The notes beneath the pieces are model-generated. The model saw nothing but the letters and a program-made list of their open reading frames with translations. It searched no databases and was not told where the DNA came from. A DNA stretch of 23,696 nt from contig CAYWKH010000021.1 in assembly GCA_964458805.1 (NCBI GenBank), forward strand, positions 1-23,696, written 5' to 3'. Below, in pieces: positions 15,671-22,125 of this stretch (the first letter of the stretch is position 1; the number at the start of each line of letters is the position of its first letter). The translations under genes were made by a program, and so were the position numbers. Source of the DNA: JAAYLU01 sp964458805 (GTDB lineage Bacteria; Synergistota; Synergistia; Synergistales; Aminobacteriaceae).

Positions 15671-15949
15671 CTACCAGGGCCTCTCCGACGGGTCGACCCT
15701 GCGCTCCTCGAGGACGGCCCAGGCGTCGCCGGGCTGCATCCGCTTCAGCGCGGGCTCGTCCGCGCAGCGGACCTCCACCGCCAGCACCCTGGAGACGTAG
15801 GCTATCTCAACCCGGTCGCCGGGGCGCACCTCGGCGGAGGGCTTGCACTGCCTCCCATTGAGGCGGACCGCCCCCACCTCGATCATCTCCTGCGCGACAG
15901 TCCTTCTCTTGACGAGCCGCGCCAGCTTCAGAAATTTGTCCAGTCTCAA
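15671..15949 (-). CDS. rqcP: S4-domain protein RqcP (YabO-like ribosome quality control factor)
   Basis: A 92-residue S4 RNA-binding protein. The N-terminal MRLDKFLKLARLVKRRT followed by VRLNGRQCKPSAEVRPGD matches the B. subtilis YabO/RqcP pattern. RqcP works with RqcH to add C-terminal alanine tails to peptides stalled on the 50S subunit; the heat-shock protein HslR is the closest alternative. The whole protein is essentially the S4 domain (1-60) plus a short tail. The TTG start at 15949 is supported by ACGGAGG nine bases ahead and by the conserved N-terminus. It is the first gene after a sigma-70-like promoter and thus heads the eno-ridA-rex-yajC-secDF unit. Confidence 0.88.
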   Translation of the reverse strand: MRLDKFLKLARLVKRRTVAQEMIEVGAVRLNGRQCKPSAEVRPGDRVEIAYVSRVLAVEVRCADEPALKRMQPGDAWAVLEERRVDPSERPW

Positions 15950-15981
15950 GAAAACGTTCCTCCGTAATCAGGGCCTAGGGA

Positions 15982-16011
15982 AGTATATCAAAAAACCGGG
16001 GGAAATATCAA
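15982..16011 (-). promoter_or_regulatory. Promoter of the rqcP-eno-ridA-rex-yajC-secDF unit
   Basis: On the minus strand TTGATA (16011-16006) and TATACT (15987-15982) are separated by 18 bases, a good sigma-70-type match, in the gap between dnaG and rqcP. A start near 15975 gives a leader of ~25 bases that includes the rqcP ribosome site. Confidence 0.65.
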
Positions 16012-16022
16012 TTCTTTCACAA
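16005..16022 (-). promoter_or_regulatory. Candidate Rex operator overlapping the -35 box
   Basis: An 18-base site reading TTGTGAA-AGAA-TTGATAT. The known Rex operator is close to TTGTGAA-N4-TTCACAA. The left half is perfect and the right half matches 4 of 7. It covers the -35 element of the unit that encodes Rex itself, where a bound repressor would block polymerase. Confidence 0.4.
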
Positions 16023-16023
16023 A

Positions 16024-16047
16024 GTCGCGCGCGGAGTCGCGCACGGA
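16024..16047. repeat. 12-bp imperfect tandem repeat with a strong stem-loop after dnaG
   Basis: Two adjacent 12-base copies, gtcgcgcgcgga and gtcgcgcacgga, differ at one base. On the minus strand positions 16044-16027 fold into a seven-pair stem (one G-U) with loop ACTC, followed by only three T residues. It lies 14 bases beyond the dnaG stop and could act as a weak terminator or a 3' end stabiliser for dnaG. Confidence 0.5.
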
Positions 16048-16060
16048 AGTGGCACTTCAA

Positions 16061-17803
16061 TCAGGGCGCGGCCCTTCCCCCCCGCTTGAGCTGCCTGGCA
16101 AGCTCCTGGAAGCGCAGCAGCTGGGCGTCGGACGCCTCGCCCCTGGACAGGATCACCTTCAGCTCGTCGTACTCCCGCCTGAGGCAGCGGGTGGACAGTA
16201 TCTCCACCAGGACGGGCCCTGGGTCGGACGCGCGGCCAAGCTCCTCGCAGTAGTCGCCGCCCGCGGCTATGGCCCTCATGGGGAATGAATCGCCAGTCTC
16301 CAGCCACCCGGCCTCCAGCTCCGCCGGGGAGGAGGCGGTCAGCAGCGCGGAGGCCAGGGTCTGAAGGCGCGGGTCGGTCAGCAGGGAGACGATCCCGACC
16401 GGTTCCGCCGTCCTGCGCATGGATGCATCCCTCCATAGCAGGGCGCACAGCGCCGCCTCCACGACGTCGGCCGCGTCCTGCGCGGGCCCCGGCCTCTCCG
16501 GATCGTTCCCGGAGGGGTGAGCGTCCCTCCTCGATGACTGTCGCCTGCGTTCCTCCTCCAGCAGCGGGATGAACTCGTGCCGCATCACCCCGAGCGCCGC
16601 CTCCACCGCTGGAAGGTAGGGCGACAGGTCGACCGGGGAGAGCGAGGCCACTCCCGATATGATCTCCTCGGAGGCCCTCCTGCGCTTCTCCGGCGTCCTC
16701 AGCATCTCCCTGCGTATGTGGAGGTGGTGCAGCACCAGCGGGCGGGCTGACTCCAGGGCCCTGGCGAACTGCCTTTCCCCGTCGGGCATGGAGAGCAGCG
16801 CGTCGGGATCCTTGCCGGCGGGCAGCTCCACCACGCGGACGTCCAGCCCGGCCTTGCGCAGCACGTACATGCCGCGGACAGCGGCGTCCTGCCCGGCCGC
16901 GTCGGAGTCGTAGCAGATGTAGCACAGGTCGGTCAGGCGCCGGACCAACGCGGCCTGCTCCTCGGTCAGGGACGTCCCGAGCGAGGCCACCGTCTCCTCG
17001 AAGCCGCCAAGGTGCAGGCGTATGGCGTCCATGTAGCCCTCCACGAGGATGAGCCTGTCGCGCGAGCGAGCGGCCTCCTTGGCCCTGCCGATCAGGTAGA
17101 GCGACCGCCGCTTGCTGTACAGGGCCCCCTCAGGGCTGTTGACGTACTTCGCCCCGTCGCCCTCCACGAGTCGGCCTCCGAAGGCCTGAAGCCGCCCGGA
17201 GATGTCCCTCACGGGGAATATTATCCTCTCGCGGAAGCGGTCGTAAGGGCCGGTCCTCCCCTCGAGGACCAACCCTGCGTCGAAGGCCTCGCGGAAGGAG
17301 AAGCCCTCCGCGGTCAGCCGCTTCCACAGCCCGTCCCACCCCTTCGGCGCGAAGCCCAGCTCGAAATCTCTCCAAGCCTCCCGCGAGATCTCCCTTCTGT
17401 CAAGGTAGGCAGCCGCCCTCCCGCCCTCGCGCCCCTCGCGCTCGAGCTCCGACCTGTAGAACGAGCAGGCCTTCTCCATGACGTCGTACAGGTTCCTATC
17501 GCGTTGACGGCCGCCGTCGCGGGAGAGCTCGACTCCCGCCCTCCTGGCCAGGAGCTCCAGGGCCTCCCTGAATGAGAGGTTCTCCCTCTGCATCACGAAC
17601 GAGAACAGGTCCCCCCCCTGCCCGCACCCGAAGCAGTGGTAGGTCTGGCGCGACGGGGACACGCTGAACGACGGCGTCTTCTCGTCATGAAAGGGGCACA
17701 GCCCGACGAACCCGCTCCCCGACCGCTTCAGGCGGATGTAGTCCCCGATCACGTCGACTATGTCCAGTTGCTCCTTCACGCGGCGCACATCGTCGCTGCT
17801 CAC
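16061..17803 (-). CDS. dnaG: DNA primase DnaG
   Basis: A 580-residue replicative primase that makes RNA primers for DNA polymerase III. Residues ~1-95 hold the CHC2 zinc-binding domain with Cys36, His39, Cys57 and Cys60. The RNA-polymerase core runs ~105-370, with FPVRDISGRLQAFGGR (196-211), then Toprim VEGYMD (Glu255) and YDSDAAG (Asp299, Asp301). The C-terminal helicase-interaction region (~430-580) is divergent and Arg/Pro-rich at its start. I chose the GTG at 17803 because an upstream TTG at 17827 lies in the T-run of the hppA terminator and would add eight unconserved residues. The gene stands alone here; no rpsU or rpoD follows. Confidence 0.95.
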   Translation of the reverse strand: MSSDDVRRVKEQLDIVDVIGDYIRLKRSGSGFVGLCPFHDEKTPSFSVSPSRQTYHCFGCGQGGDLFSFVMQRENLSFREALELLARRAGVELSRDGGRQRDRNLYDVMEKACSFYRSELEREGREGGRAAAYLDRREISREAWRDFELGFAPKGWDGLWKRLTAEGFSFREAFDAGLVLEGRTGPYDRFRERIIFPVRDISGRLQAFGGRLVEGDGAKYVNSPEGALYSKRRSLYLIGRAKEAARSRDRLILVEGYMDAIRLHLGGFEETVASLGTSLTEEQAALVRRLTDLCYICYDSDAAGQDAAVRGMYVLRKAGLDVRVVELPAGKDPDALLSMPDGERQFARALESARPLVLHHLHIRREMLRTPEKRRRASEEIISGVASLSPVDLSPYLPAVEAALGVMRHEFIPLLEEERRRQSSRRDAHPSGNDPERPGPAQDAADVVEAALCALLWRDASMRRTAEPVGIVSLLTDPRLQTLASALLTASSPAELEAGWLETGDSFPMRAIAAGGDYCEELGRASDPGPVLVEILSTRCLRREYDELKVILSRGEASDAQLLRFQELARQLKRGGRAAP

Positions 17804-17820
17804 TGTCTCGCCCCCCGTCG

Positions 17821-17852
17821 AAAACAAAGAGGGGGAGGCGCGCCCCCCCCTC
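17821..17852 (-). terminator. Rho-independent terminator after hppA
   Basis: On the minus strand GAGGGGG and CCCCCTC pair around a GC-rich loop and are followed by TTTGTTTT. It starts 26 bases after the hppA stop and ends 17 bases before the dnaG start, so dnaG needs read-through or its own promoter. Confidence 0.8.
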
Positions 17853-17877
17853 CGTATCTATTGTACTCCCCTCCCGC

Positions 17878-19902
17878 CTAGATGAAGAGCGGTGCGAGCA
17901 CCAGGGCCACGACGGACATCAGCTTGATGAGGATGTTCAGACTCGGGCCGGCGGTGTCCTTGAAGGGATCGCCGACCGTGTCGCCCACGACCGCCGCGGC
18001 GTGCTCGGGAGTCCCCTTGCCGCCGAAGTTGCCCTCCTCGATGTGCTTCTTGGCGTTGTCCCATGCGCCGCCTGCGTTCGACATGAAGATTGCCAGCATG
18101 ACCCCCGTCACGATGGAGCCGGCCAGCAGGCCGCCGAGGGCCTCGGCGCCGAGGCCGAAGCCTATCGCGAGGGGAGACAGCACCGCCAGCAGGCCGGGGA
18201 TCACCATCTCCTTGAGCGCCGCCGCGGTGGAGATGTCGATGCACTTCTCGTACTCGGGCCTGCCTGTCCCCTCCATCAGCCCGGGGATCTCCTTGAACTG
18301 GCGCCTGACCTCGTCGATCATGGCCTCGGCCGCGCGGCCGACCGCCTGGATGGACAGGGCGCTGAACAGGAAGGGCAGCATGCCACCGAGGAACAGCCCC
18401 ACCATCACCCTGGGGTCGTTGAGGTCGATGGCCTTGAGGTTGACCGAGTGCGCGTAGGCGGCGAACAGGGCCAGGGCTGTCAGAGCGGCCGAGCCGATGG
18501 CGAGGCCCTTGCCCATGGCGGCGGTGGTGTTGCCGATCGAGTCCAGCTTGTCGGTTATCTTGCGCACCTCGGGGGGAAGATCGCTCATCTGGGCTATGCC
18601 GCCCGCGTTGTCCGAGATCGGGCCGTAGGCGTCCACGCTCAGCGCCATGCCTGTGATGGAGAGCATTCCGACCGCCGAGCAGGCGATTCCGTACAGCCCC
18701 GCGAAGTAGTAGCTGACCAGGGTCGCAGCGCCTATCAGGATCACCGGGATCATGGTGGACTTCATGCCGACCGCCACCCCCTCCAGGATTACGGTGGCCG
18801 GGCCGGTCTTCGACGCGTGCGCGATGTGCTTGACCGAGGCGTAGTCTCCGGAGGTGTAGATCTCGGTGATAAAGCCGATGAGGACCCCGACCGCGACTCC
18901 CGAGACAACCGCCCAGAAGAGCTTGAGGTCGCCGAACATCAGCACGGAGAAGACCAGCGCCCCGGCGATCATGATGCCGCCGGTGACGAAGGTGCCGTTG
19001 CGCAGGGCCGCCGCCGGGTTGCCGCCCTCCTCGACCTTGACGAAGCGAGTGCCGGCGATCGCGGCAAGAATCCCTACGCCGGAGACGACCATCGGGAATG
19101 AGACACCCTTCCAGCCGAACAGCGCCAGCCCCAGGGCCATCGCCGCGATGATCGAGTTTACGTAGGACTCGAACAGGTCGGCCCCCATGCCTGCTATGTC
19201 GCCGACGTTGTCGCCGACGTTGTCGGCTATGACCGCCGGGTTGCGCGGATCGTCCTCGGGGATCCCCGCCTCGACCTTGCCGACCAGGTCCGCTCCCACG
19301 TCGGCGGCCTTCGTGTAGATTCCGCCGCCCACGCGGGCAAACAGCGCGATCGAGCTGGCGCCCATTCCGAACCCGGTGATGAGGTTGGGGTCGCGGAAGA
19401 TGGCGTAGCACGCGACAATGCCGAGGACCCCTATTCCCACCACCGACATGCCCATGACGCTGCCGCCCCTGAAGGCGGTTATCAGCGCGTCGTTCATGCC
19501 GCGGGTAGCGGCGATCGCAGTCTTGCCGTTCGTGCGGGTGGCCACGATCATCCCGGCGTAGCCCGCAGCAGCGCTGCACAGACCCCCGACTATGAACGAG
19601 AAGCCCGCCGCGAAGCCGATGAAGTAGATGAGGAGCACGCCTACCGCCAGGAGAAAGGGAAGAAGCCATTTGTACTCCCTGTACAGGAAGGCCATGGCGC
19701 CCCGGTGGATGATCTCGGAGAGCTCCATGACCTTGGAGATCTTCTCCGCCATCTCCGGCTCAAGTCCGTCCTCCGCCGGCGCCTCGGTCGAGACGAACCA
19801 CGTGCGCCCGTAGAAGGCCCTGTTTTTGTACGTTAAAAAGGCATACCCAAGGGCCACAACACCAGTAGCCGCCACAAACAGTGTCAGCAGGAACATAAGC
19901 AT
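17878..19902 (-). CDS. hppA: Membrane-bound ion-pumping pyrophosphatase, K+-dependent type
   Basis: A 674-residue integral membrane protein with about 16 predicted helices. It hydrolyses cytoplasmic pyrophosphate and pumps H+ and/or Na+ outward. Substrate-site motifs are intact: GGGIYTKAADVGADLVGK (192-209), PEDDPRNPAVIADNVGDNVG (215-234), and the late NAGGAWDNAKK and GDTVGDPFKDTAGP. Ala461 and Gly464 in GNTTAAMGKG match the K+-dependent subfamily; the K+-independent one has Lys and Thr there. The gate reads DLFES (Asp242, Glu245), the arrangement of the Thermotoga Na+-PPase, so sodium pumping is plausible but unproven. The ATG at 19902 is preferred over the ATG at 19944 because of GGGGAGGAG eight bases ahead. 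It has its own promoter and terminator. Confidence 0.96.
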   Translation of the reverse strand: MLMFLLTLFVAATGVVALGYAFLTYKNRAFYGRTWFVSTEAPAEDGLEPEMAEKISKVMELSEIIHRGAMAFLYREYKWLLPFLLAVGVLLIYFIGFAAGFSFIVGGLCSAAAGYAGMIVATRTNGKTAIAATRGMNDALITAFRGGSVMGMSVVGIGVLGIVACYAIFRDPNLITGFGMGASSIALFARVGGGIYTKAADVGADLVGKVEAGIPEDDPRNPAVIADNVGDNVGDIAGMGADLFESYVNSIIAAMALGLALFGWKGVSFPMVVSGVGILAAIAGTRFVKVEEGGNPAAALRNGTFVTGGIMIAGALVFSVLMFGDLKLFWAVVSGVAVGVLIGFITEIYTSGDYASVKHIAHASKTGPATVILEGVAVGMKSTMIPVILIGAATLVSYYFAGLYGIACSAVGMLSITGMALSVDAYGPISDNAGGIAQMSDLPPEVRKITDKLDSIGNTTAAMGKGLAIGSAALTALALFAAYAHSVNLKAIDLNDPRVMVGLFLGGMLPFLFSALSIQAVGRAAEAMIDEVRRQFKEIPGLMEGTGRPEYEKCIDISTAAALKEMVIPGLLAVLSPLAIGFGLGAEALGGLLAGSIVTGVMLAIFMSNAGGAWDNAKKHIEEGNFGGKGTPEHAAAVVGDTVGDPFKDTAGPSLNILIKLMSVVALVLAPLFI

Positions 19903-19910
19903 CGCGCAAA

Positions 19911-19919
19911 CTCCTCCCC
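19911..19919 (-). promoter_or_regulatory. Ribosome binding site deciding the hppA start
   Basis: GGGGAGGAG lies eight bases before the ATG at 19902. The upstream ATG at 19944 has no such site. Confidence 0.65.
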
Positions 19920-19967
19920 ATAGATGAAAAAGATAGAAAAACATGCACGGCCAGGTGCAACTCGTAC

Positions 19968-19996
19968 ATTATAGTGACAGCAACATAGAAAAACAA
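19968..19996 (-). promoter_or_regulatory. Near-consensus promoter of hppA
   Basis: A perfect TATAAT (19973-19968) with TTGTTT (19996-19991) exactly 17 bases upstream. A start near 19961 gives a ~60-base leader to the ATG at 19902. It is the best promoter match in the window and suggests strong constitutive expression. Confidence 0.8.
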
Positions 19997-20022
19997 GGAT
20001 CATGCCGGAGCGAGGCAAAGGA

Positions 20023-20055
20023 GATGCGGCCTGCGCCGACCTGCAGGGCCGCATC
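20023..20055 (-). terminator. Stem-loop at the end of the AI-2E family gene
   Basis: GATGCGGCC and GGCCGCATC form nine perfect pairs around a 15-base loop. The stem begins within the stop codon of the AI-2E family gene. The tail TCCTTT is only weakly T-rich, so termination is plausible but not strong. Confidence 0.5.
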
Positions 20056-21160
20056 AGGGAAGAAACATGGTCCTCCAGCTGGTGCGATAGTAATCGAGCA
20101 GGAAGACGAACAGGGTGACCACCAGCGGGCCCATGAACAGCCCGAGGATCCCCCAGGACGCGACGCCGCCTATCACCCCCACGAAGACTATGAGAAGGTG
20201 CACCTGGGCTCCCTCGGAGATGAACATCGGGCGCATCAGCGTGTCCACCATGCTCACCACCAGAACGCCCCAGGCGAGCAGGATCACCGCGCTCATGGTG
20301 CTCGACGTGTAGAACAGGTAGATCGCTCCGGGGACCCACACAAGGGCCGTCCCCAGCAGCGGGATCATGGCGAACAGGGCCATCAGGGCCCCGAAGAAGA
20401 CCGGGCTAGGCAGGCCAACGATCAGCCACCCGACCGCCCCCACCACGCCCTGGGACAGAGCTGTCACTATGACCCCGTAGACCACCGCCTGCAGGACCTG
20501 CTGGGCGCGTCTGAAGAACGCCTCGCTCTCCCTCTGCGGCAGGGGCATTATGTCCTTGAGGTACTCGATGATAAGGTGCCCGTCGCGTATCAGGAAGAAG
20601 CTGAAGACTATTATCATTGCGAGGTAGTAGAGGAATGTCAGGGTGCTTCCCAGCACCTCCTTGGACGCGGCGACAGCGGTCGCCGCCGCGAACTCGGCCG
20701 CCTGGCGGAGTCCGGTGCGCAGGATCGGGTATCGCTCCGTCCAAACCTGGATCTTCTCCACGGTGCGCTCGGGCAGGAGCGCCGACAGCGCCCCCTCGCC
20801 GGAGGTCCCCATCTCCGCCACCACGTCGGCCACCGTCTCGTAGAAGCGCACACCCTCGCGGGCGGCCACGAACCCGGCGAACAGAGTCGGCACGACCAAC
20901 AGAAGCACCACCACCCCGGTCGCCAGTGTGGCGGCCCAGTTTCCCGACGCGCTTCGCGGAAAATACCGGTCCCTCAGGCGCCTGAACACCGGGTACACCA
21001 TGAACGACAAGAGCATCGCCCACGACAGCGGCTTCACCAGAGGCGCCGAGACAAGGTACGACAGGAAGGCGAGCGCGACAAATATGAAGAGAAACGCGAT
21101 GAACCATCCCCTCGACGTCGCCGCAGGCTCCGAACTCATTCTTCCCGTTCCCTTCTTCAT
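20054..21160 (-). CDS. AI-2E family (PerM/UPF0118-like) membrane transporter
   Basis: A 368-residue polytopic inner-membrane protein of the AI-2E transporter family. Members range from the autoinducer-2 exporter TqsA to Na+(Li+)/H+ antiporters, so the substrate cannot be named. Hydrophobic segments occur at ~18-40, ~43-60, ~73-100 and ~170-195, and a cluster fills ~240-355. A soluble helical domain lies at ~100-165. Family features include the FLIRDGHLIIEYLKDIMPL region, the LPSPVFFGALMALFAMIPLLGT stretch and the C-terminal ILGLFMGPLVVTL. The ATG at 21160 has GGAGA ahead. It starts nine bases after the phosphatase stop, so the two are likely co-expressed. Confidence 0.9.
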   Translation of the reverse strand: MKKGTGRMSSEPAATSRGWFIAFLFIFVALAFLSYLVSAPLVKPLSWAMLLSFMVYPVFRRLRDRYFPRSASGNWAATLATGVVVLLLVVPTLFAGFVAAREGVRFYETVADVVAEMGTSGEGALSALLPERTVEKIQVWTERYPILRTGLRQAAEFAAATAVAASKEVLGSTLTFLYYLAMIIVFSFFLIRDGHLIIEYLKDIMPLPQRESEAFFRRAQQVLQAVVYGVIVTALSQGVVGAVGWLIVGLPSPVFFGALMALFAMIPLLGTALVWVPGAIYLFYTSSTMSAVILLAWGVLVVSMVDTLMRPMFISEGAQVHLLIVFVGVIGGVASWGILGLFMGPLVVTLFVFLLDYYRTSWRTMFLP

Positions 21161-21169
21161 CGCGTTCTC

Positions 21170-21979
21170 CTATTCAAGGTAGATTCGCTCCAAGGCCTCA
21201 AGGTCGACCGAAGCGAGTCCCATACGCGCACGCGCATAGTCCTCGAAGGCCGGATACGAACTCACCTGATTCAGGACGAGCTCGATATACTCCTCCCTGG
21301 CCGCCATCATCTCCCCGATGACTCCCACGACGGCGGGGTCCTTCACTATTGAGGCAACGAGCTTCAGTTCGCGTTCCACGACTTCTCTCCTGCAGTCGTT
21401 CGACAGCAGATAGTGCTCCTTCGCATCCTCCTGCGAGACGCCGAGGGCCAGAAGGATCATGGTCGCCAGGACGCCGGTCCGGTCCTTGCCGGCCATGCAG
21501 TGAAAGAGCAGCGGTTCTCCAGCATACTCCACTATTTCCTTTATTATACTCCCAAAAACCGCCGGATCATCGCTCATCGCTTCGTACACCCCGCGCATCA
21601 AACGGCCCAGGGGGCGAAGCTCCTCGGGCGACAGCGAGAGGCCGCTCAAGACCCTGAACAGCTTCTCCTTCTCCCAAAATCCAAGGTGGCGGCCCCCCGT
21701 GCACTCCGCAAGAGAGGAGAACACAGGCCTGTGCCTGTACCTGATCCCTCCTGGCAGGGCATAGGGCCTCGCGCGCGCCTCCTCCCTGGATCGCAGGTCG
21801 AATACCAGGGAAACTCCCAGCGGGCTGAGCTCCTCGTCCAGCAACCCGGTCGGGAGGTCCAGGTCCCCGCTCCTGAACAGCAGGCCTCTCTTGACCCTAA
21901 GTCCGCCCCTGCCCCTGTACCCGCCGAGATCCCTCAGGTTTACGATCCTGCTCCCGTTGCAAGAAAAAATATCAGCCAA
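21170..21979 (-). CDS. Tyrosine/phosphoinositide phosphatase family protein (MptpB-like)
   Basis: A 269-residue protein of the Y_phosphatase3 type. The catalytic P-loop is HCMAGKDRTG (160-169), with Cys161 as nucleophile and Arg167 for phosphate binding; the Lys-Asp inside it is typical of the bacterial dual tyrosine/lipid phosphatase group that includes Mycobacterium PtpB. Supporting motifs are VNLRDLGGY (13-21), LLFRSGDL (33-40) and FDLRSREE (60-67, with Asp61). No signal peptide is visible, so it is cytoplasmic as read. The start is a TTG at 21979 with only a weak AGGGG ahead; no better in-frame start precedes the conserved NLRDLGGY. It precedes the AI-2E family gene by nine bases. The natural substrate is unknown. 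Confidence 0.88.
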   Translation of the reverse strand: MADIFSCNGSRIVNLRDLGGYRGRGGLRVKRGLLFRSGDLDLPTGLLDEELSPLGVSLVFDLRSREEARARPYALPGGIRYRHRPVFSSLAECTGGRHLGFWEKEKLFRVLSGLSLSPEELRPLGRLMRGVYEAMSDDPAVFGSIIKEIVEYAGEPLLFHCMAGKDRTGVLATMILLALGVSQEDAKEHYLLSNDCRREVVERELKLVASIVKDPAVVGVIGEMMAAREEYIELVLNQVSSYPAFEDYARARMGLASVDLEALERIYLE

Positions 21980-21996
21980 TACAACCCCTGCTTCCG

Positions 21997-22011
21997 CTCG
22001 AAGGTTTCGAG
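21997..22011. repeat. Small perfect hairpin in the phosphatase leader
   Basis: CTCGAA and TTCGAG flank a three-base loop, 17 bases before the phosphatase start. It lies in a 146-base gap after guaA in which I see no GC-rich terminator and no convincing promoter pair. It could affect initiation at the weak TTG start. Confidence 0.4.
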
Positions 22012-22125
22012 GAAATCACTCGTTGCTTCCCGGGTCCTCGTCGTATGCTACGAATGATATTATCCTGACAACAAGATCATACTTTTTTAGTTTTCTTCAT
22101 AGCATCTGTCCGGGTTTCCGCAGGT

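Noticed and set aside
17858..19669. A 603-codon second frame on the minus strand inside hppA
   Set aside because: Out-of-frame reading rich in Arg, Gly and His; hppA in the other frame has all its catalytic motifs.
19943..21352. A 469-codon open frame on the plus strand opposite the AI-2E and phosphatase genes
   Set aside because: Composition is dominated by His, Gln, Arg and Glu typical of antisense frames in GC-rich genes; no recognisable domain, while the minus strand carries two clear families.
21980..22125. Promoter for the phosphatase gene
   Set aside because: TTGTCA and GATAAT are both present but overlap or are wrongly spaced; no acceptable pair found.
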